From Caccoplasma sp905210875 (GTDB taxonomy: Bacteria; Bacteroidota; Bacteroidia; Bacteroidales; UBA11471): 64,000 bases of DNA. The notes under the pieces were generated by a model. That model saw nothing but the letters and a program-made list of their open reading frames with translations. It searched no databases and was not told the DNA's origin. Below, one piece after another: positions 24,731 to 33,819 of this stretch (the first letter of the stretch is position 1; every line of letters begins with the position of its first letter). The translations under genes were made by a program, and so were the position numbers. Location of the stretch: assembly GCA_963931635.1 (NCBI GenBank), contig OZ007034.1, forward strand, positions 62,001 to 126,000, written 5' to 3'.

Positions 24731-24932
24731 AGAAGGGAACAAAAGGGAAAAAAGAAAAACCGCCATTATCGGGCAGGGAGGGCGGCAGCCGAGGGAGGAA
24801 AGAGGGCGAGGACTGTGTGAGCGCAGCGAGTTCCGCAGCCCCCGAGCGAGGCGTCGGCGTCCGAGCGAGAGAGCCCGATACCCGGCGGCGGGTCTTCTTG
24901 GTTCGTTCTTCTCACCGAAGAGAAGAATGAAC
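24731..24932. repeat. 267-bp repeat family, diverged copy D
   Basis: The core of copies A and B recurs here (from AGAAGGGAACAAAAGGG to GAGAAGAATGAACGGG) with scattered changes, including loss of the T run after the minus-strand hairpin. With copies A and B it brackets the two Sel1 genes. The flanks hold short palindrome remnants (24992-25009 ATTCCCG...CGGGGAA). Confidence 0.8.
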
Positions 24933-25037
24933 GGGAAAGGTATTTTCGGATTCAATGTAAAACTCCCCATAAAGAAGGATTTGTGATGCAGATTCCCGTC
25001 AAGCGGGGAATGACAATGCCATGAGCGAGCGAGACAT

Positions 25038-25142
25038 CTATCGTCTTTCTTTGAAAAATTCAATGAGAAGCCCGGTGCACGCCTCTTGCTGGTACCGTGC
25101 GTTACGCCGGTATTGGGTAGCACGCGGCGACGCACCGCTCAT
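25038..25142 (-). pseudogene. Decayed C-terminal fragment resembling tRNA adenosine deaminase (TadA)
   Basis: On the minus strand one frame reads RRVLPNTGVTHGT and the neighbouring frame then reads QQEACTGLLIEFFKERR and stop (25040-25038). Joined, they resemble the end of bacterial TadA proteins (HPKT-x-V-x-GV ... EC-x-x-L-x-x-FF-x-x-RR). The zinc-binding core is absent, so only a roughly 30-residue, frameshifted remnant is present. The resemblance is short and could be chance. The rest of the gene-free stretch 24559-25217 holds repeat copy D, short palindromes and the glnN terminator. Confidence 0.3.
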
Positions 25143-25163
25143 CACACTTCGGCCTAAAACAAG

Positions 25164-25193
25164 CAGGCCTGCCTCTGAATAGAGGCAGGCCTG
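25164..25193 (-). terminator. Terminator of the glutamine synthetase gene
   Basis: A 13-bp perfect stem (CAGGCCTGCCTCT) with a 4-base loop, 25 bp after the glnN stop. On the minus strand it is followed by TTGTTTT. Confidence 0.8.
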
Positions 25194-25217
25194 TCTATCA
25201 ATTATGGAACAGAGTTA

Positions 25218-27407
25218 TCAGCGAATAAAAAGAAGTTCGCGATACTTGGGCAGTGTCCACAGGCGGTCATCGACAGCCAGTTCGAGCTTGTCGATATGGT
25301 AACGTATCTCATCGAGTTTGGGAGCAATCACATCATGATAGGCAATAGCCTTTTCGCGCTCACCGACGATGCGGTTGGCCACCTTGCGGGCCTCGACCAG
25401 TTCGTCGACCTTGGCCTTGATAGCAATTTCGCGCTCGGCAATATCTTCGATGATTTCGAGGTTCTTGGCCGAGAGGCGGGCAGCCTTTTCAGCGGGGAAG
25501 AGGTCGCGCATCTTGTAGACGTTGTCGATAAGGGTCGACTGGTATGAGGTGGCTACGGGTATGATGTGGTTCATGACCAGGTCGCCCAGAACGCGGGCCT
25601 CAATCTGTATCTTCTTGGTATAGGTTTCCCACTTGACTTCGTTGCGGGCTTCGAGCTCCTTACGGGTCATGACGCCGGTCTCCTCGAACATCTTCACCGA
25701 ACTCTCTTTGAGGTAGTTGTCGAAGATAAGGGGCACACTTGTCTCGCAGTCGAGGCCACGGCGGGCGGCTTCGGCTTTCCACTCTTCGCTGTAACCGTTA
25801 CCATCGAAATGTATGGCCTTGCACTCCTTGATATATCGACGCAGCACATGCAAGATAGCCACCTGCTGGTCGGTGCCCTCTGCAATCAAGGCGTCGACAT
25901 CGTGTTTGAACCGGGTCAACTGATGGGCCACGGCGGCATTGAGGGCAATCATGGCCGAAGCGCAGTTGGCCTCGGAACCGACAGCACGGAACTCAAAGCG
26001 GTTGCCGGTAAAGGCAAAAGGCGAGGTACGGTTACGGTCGGTATTGTCGATAAGCAGCTCGGGTATCTGCGGAATGTTGAGACGCATGCCATGTTTGCCG
26101 CTGAGCGAAGAAAAATCATTGTCGTCGCTCTCCTCGATGTGGTCGAGTACCTGCGAGAGTTGCGAGCCGAGGAAACTCGATATGATGGCAGGAGGTGCTT
26201 CGTTGGCACCCAGACGATGGGCATTGGTGGCACTCGAAATGGAGGCTTTCAACAGGCCGTTGTGTTTGTAGACGGCCATCAGTGTATTCACGACAAAGGT
26301 GATGAAGCGCAGGTTGTCGAGCGGTGTTTTGCCGGGAGCCATGAGCAGCACACCGGTATCGGTACCGAGCGACCAGTTGTTGTGCTTGCCCGAGCCGTTC
26401 ACACCCTTGAAGGGTTTTTCGTGCAGCAGCACGCGGAAGCCGTGGTTGCGGGCCAATTTGCGCATGAGGGCCATGATGAGGAGGTTGTGGTCGTTGGCCA
26501 GGTTACACTCTTCGTAGATGGGGGCCAACTCAAACTGATTGGGGGCCACTTCGTTATGGCGTGTCTTGACGGGTATTCCAAATTTCAGGGCTTCGATTTC
26601 GAGCTCCTTCATAAAGGCGGCTACGCGGCTGGGAATGGCTCCGAAATAGTGGTCTTCGAGCTGCTGGTTTTTGGAACTTTCGTGCCCCATGAGGGTGCGG
26701 CCGGTCAGGAGCAGATCGGGTCGAGCGGCATACAGACCCTCATCGACAAGAAAATATTCCTGCTCCCAACCCAGATAGGCATAGACCTTCTTGACCTCTG
26801 GATTGAAATAGTGACACACATCAACAGCAGCCTTGTCGACAGCCCGCAAGGCTTTAAGTAACGGAGCCTTATAGTCGAGCGACTCACCGGTATAGGCAAT
26901 GAAAATGGTGGGAATGCAGAGCGTGTCGTCGACGATAAAGGCGGGAGAAGAGGGGTCCCAGGCCGAATAGCCACGAGCCTCGAAGGTGTTGCGGATACCG
27001 CCGTTGGGAAAACTCGACGCATCGGACTCCTGCTGGGCCAACAGTTTGCCCGAGAACTCTTGAATGACACCGCCACGACCGTCGTGCTCAATAAACGAGT
27101 CGTGCTTTTCGGCCGTTCCTTCTGTAAGGGGAGCAAACCAGTGGGTGTAATGGGTAGCTCCCATCTCTACGGCCCAAGTCTTCATGCCCTCGGCAATGCG
27201 ATCAGCAATCGAACGGTCGAGCGGAGCTCCATTGCAAATCACATTCATCAACTGTTCATATACATCAGGAGCCAGATACTGCTGCATCTTGGCCTGATTG
27301 AACACGTACTTACCAAAATATTCCGAAGGGTGTTCCGCGGGAGTCGGAACCTCGACAGGCTTTTTCTTGAAAGCTGTCTCTACAACTCTGAATCGAAGTG
27401 TTGACAT
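25218..27407 (-). CDS. glnN: Glutamine synthetase type III
   Basis: A 729-residue enzyme of the GSIII class, which is much longer than GSI (about 470) and typical of Bacteroides and relatives. It makes glutamine from glutamate, ammonia and ATP. GSIII features: PFKGVNGSGKHNNWSLGTDTG, KTRHNEVAPNQFELAPIYEE, RLGANEAPPAIIS and NRTSPFAFTGNRFEFRAVGS. The C-terminal helical extension (after about residue 560) is also class-specific. A single gene with its own promoter and terminator, presumably nitrogen-regulated; no regulator is adjacent. Confidence 0.96.
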   Translation of the reverse strand: MSTLRFRVVETAFKKKPVEVPTPAEHPSEYFGKYVFNQAKMQQYLAPDVYEQLMNVICNGAPLDRSIADRIAEGMKTWAVEMGATHYTHWFAPLTEGTAEKHDSFIEHDGRGGVIQEFSGKLLAQQESDASSFPNGGIRNTFEARGYSAWDPSSPAFIVDDTLCIPTIFIAYTGESLDYKAPLLKALRAVDKAAVDVCHYFNPEVKKVYAYLGWEQEYFLVDEGLYAARPDLLLTGRTLMGHESSKNQQLEDHYFGAIPSRVAAFMKELEIEALKFGIPVKTRHNEVAPNQFELAPIYEECNLANDHNLLIMALMRKLARNHGFRVLLHEKPFKGVNGSGKHNNWSLGTDTGVLLMAPGKTPLDNLRFITFVVNTLMAVYKHNGLLKASISSATNAHRLGANEAPPAIISSFLGSQLSQVLDHIEESDDNDFSSLSGKHGMRLNIPQIPELLIDNTDRNRTSPFAFTGNRFEFRAVGSEANCASAMIALNAAVAHQLTRFKHDVDALIAEGTDQQVAILHVLRRYIKECKAIHFDGNGYSEEWKAEAARRGLDCETSVPLIFDNYLKESSVKMFEETGVMTRKELEARNEVKWETYTKKIQIEARVLGDLVMNHIIPVATSYQSTLIDNVYKMRDLFPAEKAARLSAKNLEIIEDIAEREIAIKAKVDELVEARKVANRIVGEREKAIAYHDVIAPKLDEIRYHIDKLELAVDDRLWTLPKYRELLFIR

Positions 27408-27473
27408 TTTTCTGTTGCTTTTTTATAAAAAATTGGCTCCCGATGACGAGAAAGGGAGACTCTGTTGCAACGG

Positions 27474-27481
27474 CAAAGGTA
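27474..27481 (-). promoter_or_regulatory. -7 box of the glnN promoter
   Basis: TACCTTTG on the minus strand, about 67 bp upstream of the ATG at 27407. The -33 region is poor (TTTC). Confidence 0.5.
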
Positions 27482-27542
27482 CGTAAAAATTTTTATCGGA
27501 AAGGGCTTCACACCTATTTTTAAACGCCTTTTGCTACGAGGG

Positions 27543-28829
27543 TCAACCTACCAACGATTGGATAATGGCACACACGCGGTCTATGCCGAAACGACCGGTA
27601 TCGAACGTAAGATTGTAATTCCGTATGTCGCCCCAGTGATTGCCGGTGTAGTGATGATAGTGTTCCTCTCTTGATTTGTTGATGCGCTCAATCTCGGGCA
27701 AGGCCTTTTCGGGAGTTATGCCATACTGTTCGGTTACCCGTTTGGCCTTACTCGACATATCGGCGTGCAAAAAGATTTTCAGCACATCGGGATAATCTTT
27801 GAGAATATAGTCGGCACACCTACCCACAATGACACAAGGTCCCTCGGCAGCAATACGACGAATAACACGGCTTTGCGCCACAAAAAGAGCATCGGCTGGA
27901 GAAAGACTTTTTTCAAGCGGAGCGCCATAATCCTGGAGAATCATCTGCAACAGCATGTTACCGGGAAGACTTTGTTCATTCTTACGCACAAAATTTTCGG
28001 TAAAACCGGCCTCTTTGGCAACCAACGTAATCAACTCGCTGTCATAGAACTTATACCCGAGAGCCTTGGCCAAGCGCTCGCCTATCATGTGCCCGCCACT
28101 GCCATACTCGCGCGAGATGGTAATCACAGTGTGTGATAGTCCGGCATGTATCTCCTCTGCAACAGAAGTGCTGCCGGAGACTTCCCACCGTCGGAGAAAA
28201 TCCAGCCATGGACTTATCAGTCTCACAAACGGGCCAGTGAGCAGGGCAACAATAACGGTACCCTCGCGCAACCCCTCGATATGCCCCGAAAGAATGAACG
28301 AGAGAGCTACGGCAATCACCACCAGCGTGACGTCAAAGGCAATCTTCATCGTCCCGAATTGTGCCTTAAACCGTTTGGAGGCTATCTGTACCGTGTACTC
28401 ACCACTGACCATGGTAACATCGGCCACTACTTCGAGACTGATTCCTAATGCCAACACAGCACAACCAGCAATCAGAGAAACAATTTTCAACACATATACC
28501 GATGGATTGTAACTGCCCAACATTGCCATCGTCACGTCGATAAACACACCAAACAGTACAGAGACCGGAATCTGCATGAGCAAGTCAATCTTCTTATCTA
28601 CTATGCCGCGACGCCCGAGCATCAACATCTGGGCTGCAATCAGAATCATATTCAGAATGAAAATGTAAGTACCCATTGTCAATGGGGTATTCAGACTCAT
28701 GACGTAGGGTATACTCGATATGGGCGATGTGCCTAAATAAGATTTTGTAACCAGACTGACTCCAAATGCACTAAAAAACAACGCCACCGTAAAAATCAGA
28801 TAGCGGCGGAACAACTCTTTTTTTCCCAT
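27543..28829 (-). CDS. Fusion of a YitT/YczE-like membrane domain with a cytidylate-kinase-like domain
   Basis: A 428-residue two-part protein. Residues about 1-210 form a polytopic membrane domain of the YczE/DUF6198 kind (FFSAFGVSLVTKSYLGTSPISSIPYV, QIPVSVLFGVFIDVTM). Residues about 230-428 form a P-loop kinase of the cytidylate-kinase-like family, with ITISREYGSGGHMIGERLAKALGYKFYD as nucleotide-binding region and VGRCADYIL and RINKSREEHYHHYTG further on. The kinase domain would face the cytoplasm. Kinase substrate and transport role are unknown; a membrane-tethered nucleotide or metabolite kinase is inference. It is divergent from an AraC gene. Confidence 0.85.
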   Translation of the reverse strand: MGKKELFRRYLIFTVALFFSAFGVSLVTKSYLGTSPISSIPYVMSLNTPLTMGTYIFILNMILIAAQMLMLGRRGIVDKKIDLLMQIPVSVLFGVFIDVTMAMLGSYNPSVYVLKIVSLIAGCAVLALGISLEVVADVTMVSGEYTVQIASKRFKAQFGTMKIAFDVTLVVIAVALSFILSGHIEGLREGTVIVALLTGPFVRLISPWLDFLRRWEVSGSTSVAEEIHAGLSHTVITISREYGSGGHMIGERLAKALGYKFYDSELITLVAKEAGFTENFVRKNEQSLPGNMLLQMILQDYGAPLEKSLSPADALFVAQSRVIRRIAAEGPCVIVGRCADYILKDYPDVLKIFLHADMSSKAKRVTEQYGITPEKALPEIERINKSREEHYHHYTGNHWGDIRNYNLTFDTGRFGIDRVCAIIQSLVG

Positions 28830-28853
28830 TAAAACCTAATTTTTTTTGCGGTG

Positions 28854-28861
28854 CAAAGTTA
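28854..28861 (-). promoter_or_regulatory. -7 box of the membrane/kinase fusion gene
   Basis: TAACTTTG on the minus strand, about 25 bp before the ATG at 28829. Confidence 0.55.
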
Positions 28862-28923
28862 AATCTCTATTTTTAGACCGAAATTGCAAAATACGTAATT
28901 ATTTTCACAAATCACGCCAATAT

Positions 28924-29736
28924 ATGCCAACCGAACAGGAACAAGAATTTCAATTTGAAATGCCGGACTCAATGCCCGATACCATATATGTGAAAGAAGC
29001 TTGCCGGGAAGAGATGCTGCTGCCCGCACATACTCATACCAAAGACCAGATTGTATTCACCACATCGGGAACCCTGAGAATCGACCTCGGTGAAAAAATA
29101 CTTTTTGTTCCCGAACATCACATCGTATGCATTCGCCGTGGAATAACGCACACCATATCCAGTAACAATCAAAGGATATCGGCCACGGTCATATACGGAC
29201 TCTTCGACTCCATTCCTCCCAATACCGTCTATCAATCAAATGAACAGGTAGGCAGTCTGCTAAAATTCATACACACATCATGCCCTGCTTATATTGAACA
29301 AACAAAAAACCCGCACATATACCTATTCCTGTATGCCTTCATACAGATAATTCCGCATATGTGCCGTATCTCCAATATACCTCTGACCTTCGGTCTCATT
29401 GCCGACAACAATCGGATACGTCCCATACTCGACTATATAGCCGAACATAGTCATGAAGAGTTGCGAATAGCCGACCTGGCCCGTCGCTTTGGTTACTCCG
29501 AAAGGAATTTAAGTCGACTCTTCAAACAGTCGGGCATACGGTTTACCCATTGCGTCAACACACACCGTATAACAAAAGCTATCGAATTAATAGCGGAAGG
29601 GAACATACCCATACGCAAAATAGCTTATATCACAGGATTCAATACACCCAGCAGCTTCAACCGCGTATTCAAACAGATTACTGGACGCACACCCGGGGAA
29701 TTTACACGTGTGGAAAAATCGGGGAAACAAGTGTGA
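28924..29736 (+). CDS. AraC-family transcriptional regulator with N-terminal cupin domain
   Basis: A 270-residue regulator from the ATG at 28924 (the longer frame runs back into the divergent promoter region). The N-terminal cupin-like part includes HTHTKDQIVFTTSGTLRIDL and HHIVCIRRGITHTI; the C-terminal AraC DNA-binding domain includes IADLARRFGYSERNLSRLFKQS and IRKIAYITGFNTPSSFNRVFKQITGRTPGEF. Being divergent from the membrane/kinase fusion gene, that gene is its most likely target apart from itself. Ligand unknown. Confidence 0.9.
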   Translation: MPTEQEQEFQFEMPDSMPDTIYVKEACREEMLLPAHTHTKDQIVFTTSGTLRIDLGEKILFVPEHHIVCIRRGITHTISSNNQRISATVIYGLFDSIPPNTVYQSNEQVGSLLKFIHTSCPAYIEQTKNPHIYLFLYAFIQIIPHMCRISNIPLTFGLIADNNRIRPILDYIAEHSHEELRIADLARRFGYSERNLSRLFKQSGIRFTHCVNTHRITKAIELIAEGNIPIRKIAYITGFNTPSSFNRVFKQITGRTPGEFTRVEKSGKQV

Positions 29737-29763
29737 CACGAATCGATTCTCAAAATCAGGCGA

Positions 29764-29786
29764 AAAGCCGTTTTCACAACGGCTTT
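29764..29786 (+). terminator. Hairpin terminator after the AraC gene
   Basis: AAAGCCGTT, 5-base loop, AACGGCTTT, 28 bp after the stop. The rest of the roughly 300-bp gap up to glmS shows no gene. Confidence 0.6.
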
Positions 29787-30001
29787 CCTGGGCAAAAACT
29801 CTACCACACCACTCACCTCAATCCCTAGCATCGATAAACTGATATCACAATCCGGTAAAACAGTCTTATGGTTATAAACGGATATAAAAGTTCCAAAGGC
29901 CACAAACTAAAAATCTTTTCGGGTTTGGTTTTGAGCACAAGATTAGACAAGAAAACGATATTATTTTCTACAAAGGATATGATTTTTCGACATAATATTG
30001 C

Positions 30002-30009
30002 TACCTTTG
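30002..30009 (+). promoter_or_regulatory. -7 box of the glmS-purF-carAB operon promoter
   Basis: TACCTTTG, 27 bp before the glmS ATG at 30037. No clear TTTG at -33. Confidence 0.55.
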
Positions 30010-30036
30010 TCCAAATTTAAAACAGACCTCGACAGT

Positions 30037-31881
30037 ATGTGCGGAATTGTTGGTTATATAGGAGATCGGGAAGCATACCCCATACTCATAAAGTCCTTGA
30101 AAAGACTGGAATACAGGGGATATGACAGTGCCGGAATCGCTCTTATAAATGATGCAGATGAACTGAACGTATATAAAACAAAAGGGAAAGTGGCCGATTT
30201 GGTTCACTTGGTTGAAAACAAAGACACGACGGGACGCATAGGCATTGCCCATACCCGCTGGGCCACTCATGGAGAACCCAATCAAATCAATGCACACCCT
30301 CATTATTCGGCATCAGGCAATTTGGCTTTGATACACAACGGTATCATAGAAAATTATGCCACCATAAAAGAGAAGTTGCAACGCGAGGGTTATACCTTCA
30401 AAAGCAGTACCGATACCGAAGTTCTCGTACAACTTATCGAATACATACAAATATCACACAATCTCGACCTGCTCACAGCCGTGCAACTGGCCCTGCACGA
30501 AGTCATCGGAGCCTATTCCATCGCCATCCTCGACCGTCGTAATCCCGAAACCATCATTGCCGCCCGGCAAAGCAGCCCGTTGGCCATCGGCATCGGCAAA
30601 GACGAATTTTTCCTGGCCTCCGACGCCACTCCCATTGTCGAATATACCAACCGTGTGGTCTACCTCGAAGACGGAGAAATCGCTGTTCTGAAAAAAGGAG
30701 AGAAACTACAAGTCGTTACTCAGAACAACGCCAAGGTCAATCCCAAGATAAATACCATAAAACTTAATATCGGACAACTCGAAAAAGGTGGGTACCCCCA
30801 CTTCATGCTGAAAGAGATTTTTGAGCAGCCCGACTGTATCAAAGACTGTATGCGTGGCCGCGTCAACGTCGAAGGCACCGATATTGCCCTCTCGGCCATC
30901 ATCGACAATAAAAAACGATTGCTCAGCGCCCGACGTTTTGTCATCGTGGCCTGCGGTACCTCGTGGCACGCTGCACTGATAGGCAAATACCTCATCGAGC
31001 AGTTCTGCCGCTTCCCCGTCGAAGTAGAGTACGCCTCGGAGTTCCGTTACCGCAACCCGGTCATCGACGAAAACGACGTGGTCATCGCCATCTCCCAATC
31101 GGGAGAGACAGCCGATACCCTGGCCGCCATAGAAGAAGCAAAAAAAAGAGGTGCATTCGTCTACGGCATCTGCAACGCCATAGGCTCATCAATAGCCCGC
31201 GCCACCGACACGGGCTCGTTCATACACGTCGGCCCCGAAATAGGCGTGGCATCGACAAAAGCCTTCACCGGACAGGTAACCGTGCTCACCATGCTGGCAC
31301 TCGCCTTGGCTCATGCCAAAGACTGCATTTCGCCCGAAGAATTGCAAAAAATCGTATGTGAGCTCAACCAGATTCCCAATAAAATGAAGCAGGTGCTGAA
31401 ACTCAACGACAGCATTGCCCAGTTGTCCAAGATTTTCACCTATGCCCACAACTTCATCTACCTGGGCCGCGGCTATAACTACCCCGTGGCACTTGAAGGC
31501 GCTCTGAAATTGAAAGAAATCTCCTATATCCATGCCGAAGGTTATCCGGCTGCCGAGATGAAACATGGCCCCATAGCCCTCATCGACGCCGAAATGCCGG
31601 TCGTGGTGATAGCCACCCACAACCAGCAATACAAAAAAATCATCAGTAACATACAGGAGATAAAGGCTCGACACGGAAAAGTCATTGCCTTTGTCAATGA
31701 AGGTGATACCGAAATAAAAAACATAGCCGACTTCTGCATTGAATTGCCTTATACACTGGCTTGTCTTGAACCGCTCATTACCACCATACCCTTGCAATTA
31801 CTGGCTTACCACATCGCCATTTGCAAAGGCAAAGATGTTGACCAACCTCGTAATCTTGCAAAATCGGTAACTGTCGAATAG
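30037..31881 (+). CDS. glmS: Glutamine-fructose-6-phosphate aminotransferase (isomerising)
   Basis: A 614-residue enzyme that makes glucosamine-6-phosphate from fructose-6-phosphate and glutamine, the first step to UDP-GlcNAc. Met is followed by the N-terminal nucleophile Cys2 (MCGIVGYIG). The class II amidotransferase domain shows RGYDSAG and HTRWATHG; two SIS isomerase domains follow (VACGTSWHAALIGKYLIE, SQSGETADTLAAI, EGYPAAEMKHGPIALID), and the C-terminus ends AKSVTVE as usual. The start was moved to the ATG at 30037 so that Cys2 is exposed. First gene of a four-gene operon. Confidence 0.97.
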   Translation: MCGIVGYIGDREAYPILIKSLKRLEYRGYDSAGIALINDADELNVYKTKGKVADLVHLVENKDTTGRIGIAHTRWATHGEPNQINAHPHYSASGNLALIHNGIIENYATIKEKLQREGYTFKSSTDTEVLVQLIEYIQISHNLDLLTAVQLALHEVIGAYSIAILDRRNPETIIAARQSSPLAIGIGKDEFFLASDATPIVEYTNRVVYLEDGEIAVLKKGEKLQVVTQNNAKVNPKINTIKLNIGQLEKGGYPHFMLKEIFEQPDCIKDCMRGRVNVEGTDIALSAIIDNKKRLLSARRFVIVACGTSWHAALIGKYLIEQFCRFPVEVEYASEFRYRNPVIDENDVVIAISQSGETADTLAAIEEAKKRGAFVYGICNAIGSSIARATDTGSFIHVGPEIGVASTKAFTGQVTVLTMLALALAHAKDCISPEELQKIVCELNQIPNKMKQVLKLNDSIAQLSKIFTYAHNFIYLGRGYNYPVALEGALKLKEISYIHAEGYPAAEMKHGPIALIDAEMPVVVIATHNQQYKKIISNIQEIKARHGKVIAFVNEGDTEIKNIADFCIELPYTLACLEPLITTIPLQLLAYHIAICKGKDVDQPRNLAKSVTVE

Positions 31882-31910
31882 AAAAAGGATAGATATTTAT
31901 AGGTTATTAT

Positions 31911-33809
31911 ATGGAAACTCTCAAACACGAATGTGGTGTCGCAATGATAAGATTGCTGAAACCGCTATCGTTCTATAAAGAAAAATACGGCACGTGGATG
32001 TATGGCCTCAACAAGCTCTACCTCCTCATGGAAAAACAACATAATCGCGGACAAGAAGGGGCAGGACTCACCTGCGTAAAAATGCAATCGCAACCGGGCG
32101 AAGAGTATATGTTCCGCGAACGGGCGTTGGGCACAAGCGCCATTACCGAAATTTTTGAAGCAGTACACCGTAACATTGCTGCTTCGACTTCGGAAAAAAG
32201 TACGCTCAATGATGCCGACTATGCACAACGTTATATACCCTTTGCCGGCGAACTATACATGGGACACCTGCGATACAGTACCACCGGTAAATCGGGACTG
32301 TCGTATGTACACCCCGTTTTACGTCGCGACAATTGGAGAGTCAAGAACCTGAGCCTCTGCGGAAACTTCAACTTGACCAATGTTGACGAAATATTTGCAG
32401 CAATCACCGGACAGGGTCAACACCCCCGCCAATATGCCGACACATACATCATGCTCGAACAGGTGGGACATCGCCTTGACCGCGAAGCCGACAAGATGTA
32501 TGACAAATTGAAAGCTACGGGGCTGAAAGGCGTCGAACTTACTCGTGCCATAGAAGACCACATCGACATGGCCAACGTCTTGCGTCGCACCAGTCCCATG
32601 TGGGACGGCGGATACGTCATCTGCGGCGTCAGTGGCAGCGGCGAGATGTTCTCGATACGCGACCCGTGGGGATTGCGACCGGCTTTCTGGTATGCCGACG
32701 ATGAAATTGTTGTCGTTGCTTCGGAACGTCCCGTTATACAGACTGCCTTCAACCTGCCGGTCGAAGCCGTTCAGGAATTGCAGCCGGGTCAAGCCTTGCT
32801 TGTCAACAAACACGGGAAATACCGCACCGAAACCATCAATGCCCCGCGCGAGAAAAAAGCCTGCTCGTTTGAACGCATCTACTTTTCCCGGGGATCGGAC
32901 AAAGATATTTATCAGGAACGCAAACAATTGGGAAAAAATCTGGTAGGACCGTTGCTCAAGGCTGTCAACAACGACATTGAGCACACGGTCTTTTCTTTCA
33001 TTCCCAACACGGCCGAAGTAGCATTTTTCGGTATGATGGAAGGCTTCGAAGAGTATCTTAATCGACTGAAAATCGACTATATACTATCGCACCCCGCCCA
33101 TGTAACCCGTGAAGATTTGGAACGCATTCTCTCCATGCGGGTGCGCTCGGAGAAGGTTGTCATCAAAGACATCAAGCTGCGTACTTTCATTGCCGAGGGC
33201 AATACGCGCAACGACCTTGCCGCACACGTCTACGACATTACCTACGGCAGTCTCACCCCCTATGTCGACAATCTGGTAGTCATCGACGACAGTATCGTGC
33301 GTGGAACAACACTGAAACAAAGTATCATAGGCATACTCGACCGTCTGCACCCGAAGAAAATCGTTATTGTCTCCTCGTCGCCTCAAGTGCGATACCCCGA
33401 CTATTACGGCATCGACATGGCACGTATGGATGAGTTCATCGCCTTCAAAGCGGCTATCGCCCTGCTGAAAGAGAGAAACATGGACGACCGCATTCTTGAT
33501 GTTTACCATCGCTCCCTCCAACAACGAACGCTCCCGAAAGAGGCGATGAAAAATTTCGTCAAGGAAATTTATGCACCGTTCACCGATGAAGAGATCTCGG
33601 CCAAGACGGCCGAGTTGCTCACTCCGGCCGGCACGCAGGCCGAGGTGCAAATCGTTTATCAAACACTTGAAGGCCTCCATGCAGCATGCCCCGGCTATGC
33701 AGGAGACTGGTACTTCTCGGGCGACTATCCTACACCCGGCGGCACCAAACTGGTAAACGAAGCTTACATCAATTATATAGAAAAAGAGATATTACCCCAC
33801 AAAAACTAA
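31911..33809 (+). CDS. Amidophosphoribosyltransferase-like protein (PurF family, long form)
   Basis: A 632-residue protein with a class II glutamine amidotransferase domain (METLKHECGVAMI, so the nucleophile would be Cys8 after removal of a 7-residue propeptide; RGQEGAG; GHLRYSTTGKSG) and a C-terminal phosphoribosyltransferase domain with the PRPP motif VVIDDSIVRGTT. It is about 130 residues longer than E. coli PurF, with extra sequence in both domains. PurF makes phosphoribosylamine from PRPP and glutamine. Many Bacteroidetes also carry a shorter PurF elsewhere, so this copy may be the purine enzyme or a specialised paralogue. It sits 29 bp after glmS and 10 bp before carA. Confidence 0.82.
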   Translation: METLKHECGVAMIRLLKPLSFYKEKYGTWMYGLNKLYLLMEKQHNRGQEGAGLTCVKMQSQPGEEYMFRERALGTSAITEIFEAVHRNIAASTSEKSTLNDADYAQRYIPFAGELYMGHLRYSTTGKSGLSYVHPVLRRDNWRVKNLSLCGNFNLTNVDEIFAAITGQGQHPRQYADTYIMLEQVGHRLDREADKMYDKLKATGLKGVELTRAIEDHIDMANVLRRTSPMWDGGYVICGVSGSGEMFSIRDPWGLRPAFWYADDEIVVVASERPVIQTAFNLPVEAVQELQPGQALLVNKHGKYRTETINAPREKKACSFERIYFSRGSDKDIYQERKQLGKNLVGPLLKAVNNDIEHTVFSFIPNTAEVAFFGMMEGFEEYLNRLKIDYILSHPAHVTREDLERILSMRVRSEKVVIKDIKLRTFIAEGNTRNDLAAHVYDITYGSLTPYVDNLVVIDDSIVRGTTLKQSIIGILDRLHPKKIVIVSSSPQVRYPDYYGIDMARMDEFIAFKAAIALLKERNMDDRILDVYHRSLQQRTLPKEAMKNFVKEIYAPFTDEEISAKTAELLTPAGTQAEVQIVYQTLEGLHAACPGYAGDWYFSGDYPTPGGTKLVNEAYINYIEKEILPHKN

Positions 33810-33819
33810 GCGCACGAAA

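Noticed and set aside
24990..25160. Possible structured non-coding RNA between the repeat and glnN
   Set aside because: No tRNA-like cloverleaf, SRP, RNase P or 6S features could be seen; the only clear elements are a short palindrome and the tadA-like remnant.
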